DNA from: JAEZDP01 sp044508265
GTDB taxonomy: Bacteria; Acidobacteriota; Vicinamibacteria; Vicinamibacterales; Vicinamibacteraceae
DNA length: 19,416 nucleotides
Assembly: GCA_044508265.1 (NCBI GenBank)
Contig: JBIQIB010000085.1
Span: forward strand, 1-19,416
Direction: 5' to 3'
Position numbers and translations under genes: made by a program. Position 1 is the stretch's first letter, and the number at the start of each line of letters is the position of its first letter. Below are positions 9,313 to 17,421 of the stretch, piece after piece. The notes below the pieces were generated by a model. That model worked only from the letters and a program-made list of their open reading frames with translations, had not been told where the DNA came from and ran no database searches.

Positions 9313-11030
9313 GCAATCCGCTGAAGCATCGCAGCACCGAGCTCACCGTCGGCCCCAGCCGTGCCGCGGCCCGGGCCATGTTCAAGGCCGTCGGCTTCGA
9401 CGATGAGGCGCTCGCGCGCCCGCTGGTGGGCATCGCCAACACCTGGACCGAGATCGGCCCGTGCAACTTCCACCTGCGGCGCCTGGCCGAGCACGTCAAG
9501 GCGGGCATCCGGCAGGCCGGCGGCACGCCGATGGAGTTCAACACGATCGCGGTATCCGACGGCATCACGATGGGCGCCGAGGGCATGCGTGCCTCGCTCG
9601 TCAGCCGCGAGGTGATTGCCGACTCGATCGAGCTGGTGGCCTTCGGGCACCACCTCGATGCCATCGTGATGCTGTGCGGGTGCGACAAGACCATCCCCGG
9701 CACGATGATGGCGCTGGCGCGCCTCGACATCCCCGGGCTGGTCTTCTACGGCGGGTCGATCGCGCCGGGCCACGGCGACGGCCGCGACCTGACGGTGCAG
9801 GACGTGTTCGAGGCGATCGGCGCGCAGGCCGCGGGCCGCATCACGCCCGAGCAGCTGAAGGTCATCGAAGACAACGCCTGCCCCGGCGCGGGCGCGTGCG
9901 GAGGCCAGTTCACGGCCAACACGATGGCGATGGTCGGCGAGTTCCTCGGCATCTCGCCGCTCGGGAGCGCGAGCATCCCCGCGATGCTCGCCGAGAAGGA
10001 CACGGCCGCCGCGCGCGCCGGCGAGCTCACGATGGACCTGCTGCGCCGCAACGTCCGCCCGCGCGACCTGCTGACGCGCACCGCGTTCGACAACGCCATC
10101 GCGGCGGTCGCCGCGACGGGCGGATCGACCAACGCCGTGCTGCACCTGCTGGCGATTGCCCGGGAAGCCGGCGTGCCGCTCGACATCGACGACTTCAACC
10201 CGGTCAGCCGGCGCACGCCGCTGCTGGCCGACCTCAAGCCCGGTGGCCGCTACGTGGCGGTGGACATGCACCGCGCCGGCGGCACGGCCGTCGTGGCGCA
10301 GCGGCTGATCGAGGGCGGCCTCATCGACGGCCAGGCGGTGACGGTCACGGGCCGCACGCTGGCCGACGAGGCAGCCGGCGCCACCGAGACGCCCGGCCAG
10401 GACGTCATCCGTCCGCTGGCCGCGCCGCTCAAGTCGACAGGCGGGCTCGTCATCCTGCGCGGCAACCTCGCGCCCGCGGGCTGCGTCGTCAAGGTGTCCG
10501 GGGCCGGGCAGGCGGCGCACAGCGGCCCGGCGCGGGTCTTCGAGTCGGAGGAAGACGCGTTTGCCGCGGTGCAGGGCGGGCAGATCGTCGCGGGCGACGT
10601 CGTCGTGATCCGCCACGAGGGCCCGAAGGGCGGCCCCGGCATGCGCGAGATGCTCGGCGTGACGGCGGCCATCATGGGCGCGGGCCTCGGCGACTCGGTC
10701 GCACTGCTGACCGACGGCCGCTTCTCGGGCGCCACGCGCGGCCTGATGGCCGGGCACGTCGCGCCGGAGGCCGTGGCCGGCGGCCCGATTGCCGCGCTGC
10801 GCGATGGCGACGTGGTGACGTTCGACATCGCGAACCTGCGTCTCGACGTCGCGTTGAGCGACGCGGAGATCGCGGCACGGCTGGCCGAGTACACGCCGCC
10901 TGCGCCGCGCTACACGTCAGGGGTGCTGGCCAAGTACGCCTATCTGGTGTCGTCGGCCGCCGAGGGCGCGATCACGACGCCCGGCGACACGGTGGCGACG
11001 GCCCCGCGCGCCGTCGTCGAAACCCGGTAG
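9309..11030 (+). CDS. ilvD: Dihydroxyacid dehydratase
   Basis: 573 aa. It dehydrates dihydroxyacids to the 2-keto acids leading to isoleucine and valine. Cluster cysteines of the family are present: C52 in WTEIGPCNFH, C125 in CGCDKTIPG and C197 in ENACPGAGACGGQFTANTM (189-207). The length and three-Cys layout fit the shorter IlvD form often carrying a [2Fe-2S] cluster, but cluster type is an inference. Near the C-terminus are MREMLG, DGRFSGATRG and GHVAPEA. The ATG at 9309 overlaps the pheA TGA. After the usual ending KYAYLVSSAAEGAIT, about 17 extra residues run to a TAG (11028-11030) that belongs to the GTAG of the first palindromic repeat. Confidence 0.97.
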   Translation: MSNPLKHRSTELTVGPSRAAARAMFKAVGFDDEALARPLVGIANTWTEIGPCNFHLRRLAEHVKAGIRQAGGTPMEFNTIAVSDGITMGAEGMRASLVSREVIADSIELVAFGHHLDAIVMLCGCDKTIPGTMMALARLDIPGLVFYGGSIAPGHGDGRDLTVQDVFEAIGAQAAGRITPEQLKVIEDNACPGAGACGGQFTANTMAMVGEFLGISPLGSASIPAMLAEKDTAAARAGELTMDLLRRNVRPRDLLTRTAFDNAIAAVAATGGSTNAVLHLLAIAREAGVPLDIDDFNPVSRRTPLLADLKPGGRYVAVDMHRAGGTAVVAQRLIEGGLIDGQAVTVTGRTLADEAAGATETPGQDVIRPLAAPLKSTGGLVILRGNLAPAGCVVKVSGAGQAAHSGPARVFESEEDAFAAVQGGQIVAGDVVVIRHEGPKGGPGMREMLGVTAAIMGAGLGDSVALLTDGRFSGATRGLMAGHVAPEAVAGGPIAALRDGDVVTFDIANLRLDVALSDAEIAARLAEYTPPAPRYTSGVLAKYAYLVSSAAEGAITTPGDTVATAPRAVVETR

Positions 11031-11149
11031 GGACGGTTCTCTGAACCGTCCATGAGTTTGGTAGGGACGGTTCTCTGAACCGTCCGCCGAAGGTAGGGAC
11101 GGTTCTCTGAACCGTCCGTCGAAGGTAGGGACGGTTCTCCGAACCGTCC
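11027..11149. repeat. Array of four GTAG-palindrome (REP-like) elements between ilvD and ilvB
   Basis: Four head-to-tail copies of a 21-bp palindrome: arm GGACGGTTC, loop TCT, arm GAACCGTCC. They lie at 11031-11051, 11065-11085, 11097-11117 and 11129-11149; copy 4 has loop TCC. Each copy is directly preceded by GTAG (11027-11030, 11061-11064, 11093-11096, 11125-11128). The spacing is 34, 32 and 32 bp, and the spacers resemble each other (CCGAAG, TCGAAG). A GTAG tetranucleotide 5' of a hairpin is the hallmark of REP elements handled by RAYT (TnpA-REP) transposases. In RNA each copy can form a 9-bp stem, so effects on ilv mRNA stability or on ilvB expression are possible. No transposase is in the window. 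Confidence 0.9.
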
Positions 11150-11195
11150 ATCGAAATCCGCCCGCGAATCCGTACGAAGGAATGGACGTCTCGTC

Positions 11196-12905
11196 ATGAA
11201 GAAAACCGGTGCACAAATCCTGTGGGAAAGCCTCGTGCGCGAAGGCACCACCTGCGTCTTCGGCTATCCGGGCGGCGCCATTCTGCCCGCCTACGACGCG
11301 ATGCTCGACTACCCGATCCGTCACATCCTGGTGCGGCACGAGCAGGGCGCCACGCACATGGCCGACGGCTTCGCGCGGGCGACCGGCCAGGTCGGCGTCG
11401 CCATCGCGACGAGCGGCCCGGGCGCGACCAACATGGTCACCGGCATCGCGACGGCGATGATGGACTCGTCGCCGATCGTGTGCATCACCGGCCAGGTGGG
11501 CAGCAAGGCGATCGGGTCGGACGCCTTCCAGGAAACCGACATCACCGGCATCACGATGCCGGTGACCAAGCACAACTACCTGGTCACCCGCCCCGAGGAC
11601 GTCGCGCGGGTCGTGCGCGAGGCGTTCTACGTCGCGCGGTCAGGACGGCCGGGCCCGGTGCTCATCGACATCACGAAGGACGCGCAGCAGACCTCGTGCG
11701 AGTTCGAGTGGCCCGAGGCGCCGACGCTGCGCGGCTACAGGCCCGAGCACAAGCCGAGCGCGCGCGATCTGGCGCACGCCATCGAACTCATCACGTCGGC
11801 CAAGCGGCCCATCATCCTCGCGGGCCGCGGCATCGGCCTGTCGGGCGCCAACGACGTCGTGCGCCGGTTCGCCGAGCACACGAACATCCCGGTGGCCATG
11901 ACGCTGCTCGGGCTGGGCGACCTGCCGGCGAGCCACCCGCTCAACCTGGGCATGATGGGCATGCACGGCGAGGCGTGGGTGAACACCGCCATCCAGGAGG
12001 CCGACCTGCTGCTGGCCTTCGGCATGCGCTTCGACGACCGCGTGACGGGCAACGTCAAGACGTACGCGCCGAACGCGAAGAAGATCCACATCGACATCGA
12101 CCCGGCCGAGCTGAACAAGAACGTCCGCGTGGACGTCGGGCTCGTGGGCGACCTGCGCCAGGTGCTCGAAGACCTGCTGCCGCGGCTCGAGTCGCGCGAT
12201 CGCGGTGACTGGCTCGCCTACATCACGATGCTGAAGGGCGATTCGGCCGTCCGCGACATCCAGAACCTGCCCGACAACGGGCACCTGTACGCCGCGCACG
12301 TGATCAACGACATCTGGCACGAGACCCGCGACCGCGAGACGATCGTCGTGACCGACGTTGGGCAGCACCAGATGTGGGAGGCGCAGTACTACAAGCACGA
12401 GACGCCGCGCTCGCTCGTGACGTCGGGCGGCCTCGGCACGATGGGCTTCGCGCTGCCGGCCGCGGTCGGCGCCAAGGTGGCGCGGCCCGACGCCGAGGTC
12501 TGGGTGGTCGTGGGTGACGGCGGCTTCCAGATGACGATGTGCGAGCTCGCGACCATCGCGCAGGAAGGCATCGACATCAACGTCGCCATCATCAACAACG
12601 GCTACCTGGGCATGGTGCGGCAGTGGCAGGAGTTCTTCTACGAGCGGCGCTATGCGGCCACGCCCCTGGTGAACCCCGACTTCGTGAAGCTGGCCGAGGC
12701 CTTCGGGCTGAAGGCGCGGCAGGTCACCACCCGGGCCGACGTCGTGCCCGCCGTGCGGGAGGCCCGTGAGCACCGCGGCACCGTGGTGCTGGACTTCCGC
12801 GTCGAGCAGGAAGACTCGGTGTACCCGATGGTGCCTGCCGGCAACGACCTGCACAGGATGATCCGGCGCCCGAGCGCCATTGTCGAGACGGGAGCAGACG
12901 CATGA
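11196..12905 (+). CDS. ilvB: Acetolactate synthase, large (catalytic) subunit
   Basis: 569 aa, a thiamine diphosphate enzyme joining two pyruvates, or pyruvate and 2-ketobutyrate, in the first common step of valine/leucine/isoleucine synthesis. The N-terminal ThDP pyrimidine domain has FGYPGGAILPAYD (22-34) and catalytic Glu49 in RHEQGATHMADG. The middle FAD-binding-type domain has GRGIGLSGA (210-218) and AFGMRFDDRVTGN (274-286). The C-terminal pyrophosphate domain has GDGGFQM (440-446) through NNGY (467-470) and the substrate/herbicide-site tryptophan W477 in MVRQWQEFFYERRY. The ATG at 11196 fits the family start (GAQIL..L..EG). The ribosome site is weak (GAAGGA about 14 nt upstream). The TGA overlaps the ilvN start. 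Confidence 0.97.
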   Translation: MKKTGAQILWESLVREGTTCVFGYPGGAILPAYDAMLDYPIRHILVRHEQGATHMADGFARATGQVGVAIATSGPGATNMVTGIATAMMDSSPIVCITGQVGSKAIGSDAFQETDITGITMPVTKHNYLVTRPEDVARVVREAFYVARSGRPGPVLIDITKDAQQTSCEFEWPEAPTLRGYRPEHKPSARDLAHAIELITSAKRPIILAGRGIGLSGANDVVRRFAEHTNIPVAMTLLGLGDLPASHPLNLGMMGMHGEAWVNTAIQEADLLLAFGMRFDDRVTGNVKTYAPNAKKIHIDIDPAELNKNVRVDVGLVGDLRQVLEDLLPRLESRDRGDWLAYITMLKGDSAVRDIQNLPDNGHLYAAHVINDIWHETRDRETIVVTDVGQHQMWEAQYYKHETPRSLVTSGGLGTMGFALPAAVGAKVARPDAEVWVVVGDGGFQMTMCELATIAQEGIDINVAIINNGYLGMVRQWQEFFYERRYAATPLVNPDFVKLAEAFGLKARQVTTRADVVPAVREAREHRGTVVLDFRVEQEDSVYPMVPAGNDLHRMIRRPSAIVETGADA

Positions 12906-13453
12906 ACACCTTCGTGGTGCTCGTCGAAGATCAACCGGGCGTGCTGACACGCGTCAGCTCGCTCATCCGCCGCCGCGGCTTCAACATCAGCTCGTTGACC
13001 GTGGGCCACACCGAGACGCCGGGCGTCTCGCGCATGACGATCGACGTCGAGACCGACGAGTTCGGCGCGCGTCGCATCGAGGCGAACCTGTACAAGCTGA
13101 TCGACGTGCTGCGCGTGGACAACGTCACGCGCCGGCCGGCGATCTACCGCGAGCTCGCCGTGATGAAGGTGGCGACGACGCCCGAGACGCGTGCACAGAT
13201 CTTTCAGCTGGCGCAGGTCTACCGCGCGCGCATCATCGACGTGTCGCCGGAGTCGCTGGTCGTCGAGATCACGGGCAACGTCGACAAGGTCGAGAGCCTG
13301 ATCGAGGTGCTCACGCCGTACGGCCTGCTCGAACTCGCACGCACCGGCCGCCTCGCGATGCTCCGCGGCACCACGACGGCCAGCACCATCCCCACCGAAG
13401 AAGAAGACCTTCCGGCCGACGCCGCCGAAGAGGTCCTCTCCCACTCGGTCTAG
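12902..13453 (+). CDS. ilvN: Acetolactate synthase, small regulatory subunit
   Basis: 183 aa. An N-terminal ACT domain (about 2-77, FVVLVEDQPGVLTRVSSLIRRRG then FNISSLTVG) binds valine and gives feedback control of the large subunit. A C-terminal ALS small-subunit domain (about 83-157, RELAVMKV ... IFQLAQVYRARIIDVSPESLVVEITG) activates the catalytic subunit. An acidic tail (about 163-180) ends the protein. The two-domain size matches the IlvH/IlvN long form. The ATG at 12902 overlaps the ilvB stop (ATGA), matching the need for balanced subunits. Confidence 0.96.
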   Translation: MNTFVVLVEDQPGVLTRVSSLIRRRGFNISSLTVGHTETPGVSRMTIDVETDEFGARRIEANLYKLIDVLRVDNVTRRPAIYRELAVMKVATTPETRAQIFQLAQVYRARIIDVSPESLVVEITGNVDKVESLIEVLTPYGLLELARTGRLAMLRGTTTASTIPTEEEDLPADAAEEVLSHSV

Positions 13454-13486
13454 GTCCCGACGCAATCCCAGGAGCTCATCCACGAT

Positions 13487-14521
13487 ATGGCAGCCCGAAT
13501 CTTCTACGACAACGACGCCGACCTCTCCCTGATCCAGGGCAAGAAGGTGGCGATCATCGGCTACGGATCGCAGGGGCACGCGCACGCCCTCAACCTGAAG
13601 GACAGCGGCGTCGACGTCCGGGTCGGCCTGCGCCCAGGCAGCCGCTCGGCCGAGAAGGCCGCCAACGCCGGCATCCGGGCCGTGAGCGTCGCCGACGCCG
13701 CGCGCGAAGCCGACGTCATCATGCTGCTCGCGCCCGACACCTCGCAGGCCGAGATCTACGAGACGCACATCGCGCCGAACCTCACGGCCGGCAAGATGCT
13801 GATGTTCGCCCACGGCTTCAACATCCGCTACGACGCGATCGTCCCGCCGGCCAACGTGGACGTGACGATGGTGGCGCCGAAGTCGCCCGGCCATCGCGTG
13901 CGCGAGGTCTTCGTCGAGGGCGGCGGCGTGCCGGGCCTCGTGGCCATCCACCAGGACGCGTCGGGCCAGGCCCGCGCGCTGACGATGTCGTATGCGAAGG
14001 GCATCGGCGTCACCCGGGCGGGCGTCATCGAGACGACGTTCACCGAGGAGACCGAGACCGACCTGTTCGGCGAGCAGGCCGTGCTCTGCGGCGGCGCCAG
14101 CGCGCTCGTCAAGGCCGGCTTCGAGACGCTCGTCGAGGCGGGCTACCAGCCGGAGGTCGCCTACTTCGAGTGCCTGCACGAGCTGAAGCTGATCGTCGAT
14201 CTGATGTATCGTGGCGGCCTCAACTACATGCGCTATTCGGTGAGCGACACCGCCGAGCATGGAGATTACGTCGCCGGCCCGCGCATCGTCACCGACGAGA
14301 CGCGCAAGGCGATGAAGCAGCTGCTCGCAGAGATCCAGGACGGATCGTTCGCGAAGGCCTGGATCGAGGAGAACAAGCAGGGACGGCCGAACTTCAACGC
14401 CATCCGCAAGGCGGAGCAGAACCAGACGCTCGAGGAAGTGGGAGCGAAGCTGCGCGCGATGATGCCGTTCCTCAACCCGGTCACCCACAAGCCCGAAGAG
14501 CAGAACGCGCCCGTCGCGTAG
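13487..14521 (+). CDS. ilvC: Ketol-acid reductoisomerase, class I
   Basis: 344 aa, the short class I form. It isomerises and reduces acetolactate or acetohydroxybutyrate using NAD(P)H and magnesium. The Rossmann motif GYGSQGHAHALNLKDSG (25-41) is followed by the cofactor loop LRPGSRS (48-54), whose Arg/Ser residues suggest NADPH preference. The knotted C-terminal domain keeps the metal ligands D192 and E196 (ETDLFGEQ), E228 and E232 (FECLHELKLI) and Ser253 (YSVSDTAEHGD). The ATG at 13487 has AGGAG 12 nt upstream (13470-13474). It follows ilvN by 33 bp and is followed by a strong hairpin, so it is probably the last gene of the operon. Confidence 0.97.
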   Translation: MAARIFYDNDADLSLIQGKKVAIIGYGSQGHAHALNLKDSGVDVRVGLRPGSRSAEKAANAGIRAVSVADAAREADVIMLLAPDTSQAEIYETHIAPNLTAGKMLMFAHGFNIRYDAIVPPANVDVTMVAPKSPGHRVREVFVEGGGVPGLVAIHQDASGQARALTMSYAKGIGVTRAGVIETTFTEETETDLFGEQAVLCGGASALVKAGFETLVEAGYQPEVAYFECLHELKLIVDLMYRGGLNYMRYSVSDTAEHGDYVAGPRIVTDETRKAMKQLLAEIQDGSFAKAWIEENKQGRPNFNAIRKAEQNQTLEEVGAKLRAMMPFLNPVTHKPEEQNAPVA

Positions 14522-14531
14522 TGGTCACCGA

Positions 14532-14555
14532 GGGCGTCGGCTCCGGCCGGCGCCC
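14532..14555 (+). terminator. Strong hairpin after ilvC (10-bp stem, UCCG tetraloop)
   Basis: Arm GGGCGTCGGC (14532-14541), loop TCCG (14542-14545), arm GCCGGCGCCC (14546-14555). All ten pairs form, with one G-U pair, and a C-G pair closes the UCCG loop, a member of the very stable UNCG tetraloop class. It starts 10 bp after the ilvC stop. No run of T follows, so it is not a textbook intrinsic terminator; it may protect the 3' end of the ilv mRNA or act with Rho. Confidence 0.55.
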
Positions 14556-14597
14556 TGCCCTCCACGTCGATCGTGCGCGTCCGCTCCGCGGAGGGCA
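14556..14597 (+). promoter_or_regulatory. Leader with inverted repeat that can pair with the ribosome site
   Basis: TGCCCTCC (14556-14563) is the exact reverse complement of GGAGGGCA (14590-14597). The latter contains the Shine-Dalgarno GGAGGG (14590-14595), eight bases before the ATG at 14604. A local alternative, TCCGC (14580-14584) pairing with GCGGA (14588-14592), also covers the ribosome site. Folding could hide the site, but chance pairing in GC-rich DNA is possible. Confidence 0.35.
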
Positions 14598-14603
14598 CGC
14601 GCC

Positions 14604-15767
14604 ATGATCGACGCCTCACCCACGTCCCACTCCCCCACCCGCCGCCAGTTCCTCGCCGGCACCGGCGCCATCGTCGCCTCGGCGGCCTGGCCGGTTCGCG
14701 GGCAGGACGCGCCGCTGCGTGTCGCCGTCGCGGGCCTGTCGCACGGCCACGTCAACGGCTTCCTGACGGTCGCGAAGCGCCACCCGGGCATCGACCTGGT
14801 CGGCGTGGCGGAGCCCGACGCTGCCGTGCGGAGCAGGTACGCCGAGCGGCACGGTCTCACCGCCGGGCAGCTGTTCGACGACCTGGGCACCGTGCTCGCA
14901 CGGACGGAGCCGCAGCTGGTGGCCGGGTTCGGCCCGACATCCGAGCACCTGGCCATCGTGCAGGCCTGCGCGCCGCGCGGCATCCACGTCATGGTCGAGA
15001 AGCCGCTCGCCGTGAACCTGACGCACGCCGAGCAGATCGCCGCCCTGGCCGACCGGCACGGCGTGCACGTGCTGACGCAGCTCGAGACGAGCTGGTACAC
15101 GAACACCGAGGCGGCCGGACGGCTGTCGCAGGACGGCACGCTCGGCCCGCTGCGCAAGATCGTCGTCATGGACGGGCATCCGGGCCCGAAGGAGATCGGC
15201 ACGCAGCCCGAGTTCTTCGGGTGGCTGTCGGACCCGGTCCGCAACGGCGGCGGCGCCCTGATGGACTTCGGCTGCTACGGCGCGAACCTGATCGCCTGGC
15301 TCATGCGCGACCGGACGCCCGTCTCGGTGACGGCCATCGTCCAGCAGCTCAAGACCGATCCCGACTACCGGCATGTGGACGATGAAGCCACCATCGTCGT
15401 GGCGTATCCGGAAACGCAGGGCATCGTGCAGGCCTCGTGGAACTGGCCCTATCACCGCAAGGACCTCGAGGTGTACGGCACGGAGGCGGCCTTCTTCAGC
15501 GTCGGGCGCGAGGAATACCAGCTGAAGCGGCTGCGCGGCGATCGCGAGCTGCATCATGCCGGCGCGCGCGCGGCCGCGCCAGACGACGGCATCTCGTACG
15601 GACCGGCGCTCGACAACGTACGGGCCGTGCTCGCCGGCACGGCCGACGTGCCCCCACTTGCATCCATCGCCGTGAACCTGCAGGCCGCGCGAATCCTGGA
15701 GCTCGCGCGGCAGTCGGGCGAGGAAGGCCGCACCGTCGAATGGCCGGCGCCTCCGAGCCGCGCGTGA
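14604..15767 (+). CDS. Gfo/Idh/MocA family oxidoreductase with Tat signal
   Basis: 387 aa. The N-terminus has a twin-arginine signal (TRRQFLAG, RR at 13-14, then a hydrophobic stretch to about 29), so the protein is probably exported folded with its cofactor. The Rossmann domain follows (LRVAVAGLSHGHVNGFL, 38-54); its glycine loop is AGLSHGH rather than GxGxxG. The family EKP motif (132-134, VMVEKPLAV) holds the catalytic-site lysine. The C-terminal alpha/beta domain includes GGGALMDFGCYGANLIAWL (215-233). The family oxidises or rearranges sugars and related polyols with NAD(P)H; the substrate is unknown. It has its own Shine-Dalgarno (GGAGGG), unlike the coupled ilv genes. The stop lies 16 bp from the converging TPR gene; a small GC hairpin (15760-15773) overlaps it. 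Confidence 0.9.
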   Translation: MIDASPTSHSPTRRQFLAGTGAIVASAAWPVRGQDAPLRVAVAGLSHGHVNGFLTVAKRHPGIDLVGVAEPDAAVRSRYAERHGLTAGQLFDDLGTVLARTEPQLVAGFGPTSEHLAIVQACAPRGIHVMVEKPLAVNLTHAEQIAALADRHGVHVLTQLETSWYTNTEAAGRLSQDGTLGPLRKIVVMDGHPGPKEIGTQPEFFGWLSDPVRNGGGALMDFGCYGANLIAWLMRDRTPVSVTAIVQQLKTDPDYRHVDDEATIVVAYPETQGIVQASWNWPYHRKDLEVYGTEAAFFSVGREEYQLKRLRGDRELHHAGARAAAPDDGISYGPALDNVRAVLAGTADVPPLASIAVNLQAARILELARQSGEEGRTVEWPAPPSRA

Positions 15768-15783
15768 GCGCGCACGGCCGGCG

Positions 15784-17412
15784 TCAGTCGCCGTCAGGCG
15801 GTGCCTGGCGTGCGCTGCTCTCGAGCTGAAGCAGCAGGTCGGCCGCGGCGTCGCCTGCCGGTCCGCCCTTGTCCCTGACTGCCTCGCCGAGCGTTCGTGC
15901 ATCGTCGCGCTGCCCCTGGTTGGCCAGCGCCACGGCCCTGTTGTAACGCGCCCACTGCTGTTGTTGTCGGCATACGTCGAGGGCCCGCTGTCGCCGCGTC
16001 CGCAGCGCGGCGCGGTGCGCCTCGTCGAACGACGACCGTTCGACCTCGGCCACGGCTGCCGCCAGTTCCGGCTCGCGGCTCCTGAAGCACTCCTCTGCCA
16101 TCCGGAACGACGCGTCGGCCACGGCCCATGTCTGCTCCAGCAGCTGCACCGCGCCGAGGGTGAACCGCGCGTCGCAGTGCGCGGCCTCGAGTTTCACGGC
16201 CAGCTCGAGATCCTTGCGCGCGGTCTCCCACGCTTCGTCGTGATAGGCCACGAGGCCGGCCAGGTAGTGGACGTCGGCGTTGTGCAGCAGCCGCCGCGCC
16301 TCGGTGACGGCGGCGCGCGCCTCCGGCAGGCGGCGCATCTGGAGCAGGTTCCACGCCTTCCAGTAGTAGGCCTCGCCGAGGTACCACTCGCCGAGTGCCA
16401 GCAGCCGGTCGGCTGCGGCGAGCGCCTCGTCGCGCCGTCCCAGTCGGCTCAGCGCCTCGAGGGCGCCGAGCCACGCCTCACGATGCGCCGGCACGCGCGA
16501 CGTGACGTGCTGGAACTGGACGAGCGCCTCCTCGTCGTTGCCGATCTCCGCGTGGATCCGGCCGCGTGTGACGCGCGCAGGCACCAGGTCGGGCAGCGTC
16601 GTGACGGCCGCGGCAAGGGCCGCATCAGCCGACGCCATCCGGCGGCTGGCGAGCTCGGCATCGGCCATGAAGACGAGGGCTTCGTGGCAGCGCGGATGCT
16701 CGAGAAGCAACACCGCCCAGTCGTCGGCAGGCGTGGTGCCGCGCACGTCGCGCCAGACCAGGTCAATCGCCGGCTGTTGCAGATGCGTGCGCAGCCACGG
16801 CCACGCGTCGAGCTCGGGGGATCCGAACCGCTGCCCCGCCAGCGGGGCGTCCGGAGGGAGCGAGGCAAACGGAAAGGCTGCAAGCAGGTGCATCAGCAGC
16901 ACGGCCGCCTGCGGGTCGTCACCGGCCTGCGCCACCAACGCCTCGTACACGTCTCTCACGTGCGCGCGCAGCTCGGCGAACGACTGGTTCTGTGGATCGT
17001 CCGGAGGCCGCGTGCCGTGACGCCATGGCACGAGCGCAATCACCTCGATCGCGAAGCCGACGTCCGGCGTGTCGAGGCCGCCCGCGAGGCGGCGCGCGCT
17101 CGCTTCATGCCGCCCCGGGAACAGCCCCAGCCGTCGCTCGCGCAGTGCGAGCCGCACCGAGACGTCGAACGCCCGGCGCCGAAGGGCCGCATCGTCAGGT
17201 ACGCCGGCGAGCGCCGCTTCGTAGAGCGCGAGGGCGGCGTCCATCGGCTCGTAGCAGCCCTCGGCTGCCAGCGCGTCGGCCTCGGCAATCGAGGCCGCAC
17301 GCGCAAGGTCGACAGCGGAGGGCGCGTGCGCACGGGAGGCACAGCCGGCATGCAGGAGCGCGGCCAGGATGGCCGTCGCCCCTGCTGCGTACCGGCATTG
17401 CCGGGTCTCCAT
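15784..17412 (-). CDS. TPR-repeat protein, probable lipoprotein, third gene of blaI-M56 cassette
   Basis: 542 aa; no named family recognised. A hydrophobic N-terminal segment (10-21) ends in HAGC with Cys24, which could be a lipobox, though His at -3 is unusual; otherwise it is a cleavable signal. Helical repeats run through the whole chain. The clearest TPR units are at about 276-309 (PARVTRGRIHAEIGNDEEALVQF), 311-341, 345-378 (YYWKAWNLLQMRRLPEARAAV), 380-412 (VHYLAGLVAYHDEAWETARKDL) and a last unit near 490-520. TPR proteins mediate protein contacts, so it may be a sensor partner or effector. The ATG at 17412 follows the M56 gene stop by nine bases, so the two are probably cotranscribed. 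It converges on the oxidoreductase gene. Confidence 0.8.
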   Translation of the reverse strand: METRQCRYAAGATAILAALLHAGCASRAHAPSAVDLARAASIAEADALAAEGCYEPMDAALALYEAALAGVPDDAALRRRAFDVSVRLALRERRLGLFPGRHEASARRLAGGLDTPDVGFAIEVIALVPWRHGTRPPDDPQNQSFAELRAHVRDVYEALVAQAGDDPQAAVLLMHLLAAFPFASLPPDAPLAGQRFGSPELDAWPWLRTHLQQPAIDLVWRDVRGTTPADDWAVLLLEHPRCHEALVFMADAELASRRMASADAALAAAVTTLPDLVPARVTRGRIHAEIGNDEEALVQFQHVTSRVPAHREAWLGALEALSRLGRRDEALAAADRLLALGEWYLGEAYYWKAWNLLQMRRLPEARAAVTEARRLLHNADVHYLAGLVAYHDEAWETARKDLELAVKLEAAHCDARFTLGAVQLLEQTWAVADASFRMAEECFRSREPELAAAVAEVERSSFDEAHRAALRTRRQRALDVCRQQQQWARYNRAVALANQGQRDDARTLGEAVRDKGGPAGDAAADLLLQLESSARQAPPDGD

Positions 17413-17421
17413 CGCCCGAGG

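Noticed and set aside
11027..11149. CRISPR array
   Set aside because: The units are palindromes with spacers of only 11-13 bp that resemble each other, and no cas genes are present; REP-like elements fit better.
15760..15773. Bidirectional terminator between the convergent oxidoreductase and TPR genes
   Set aside because: Only a 5-bp GC stem (GCGCG, loop TGAG, CGCGC) with no T run; too weak in such GC-rich sequence to call as a separate feature.
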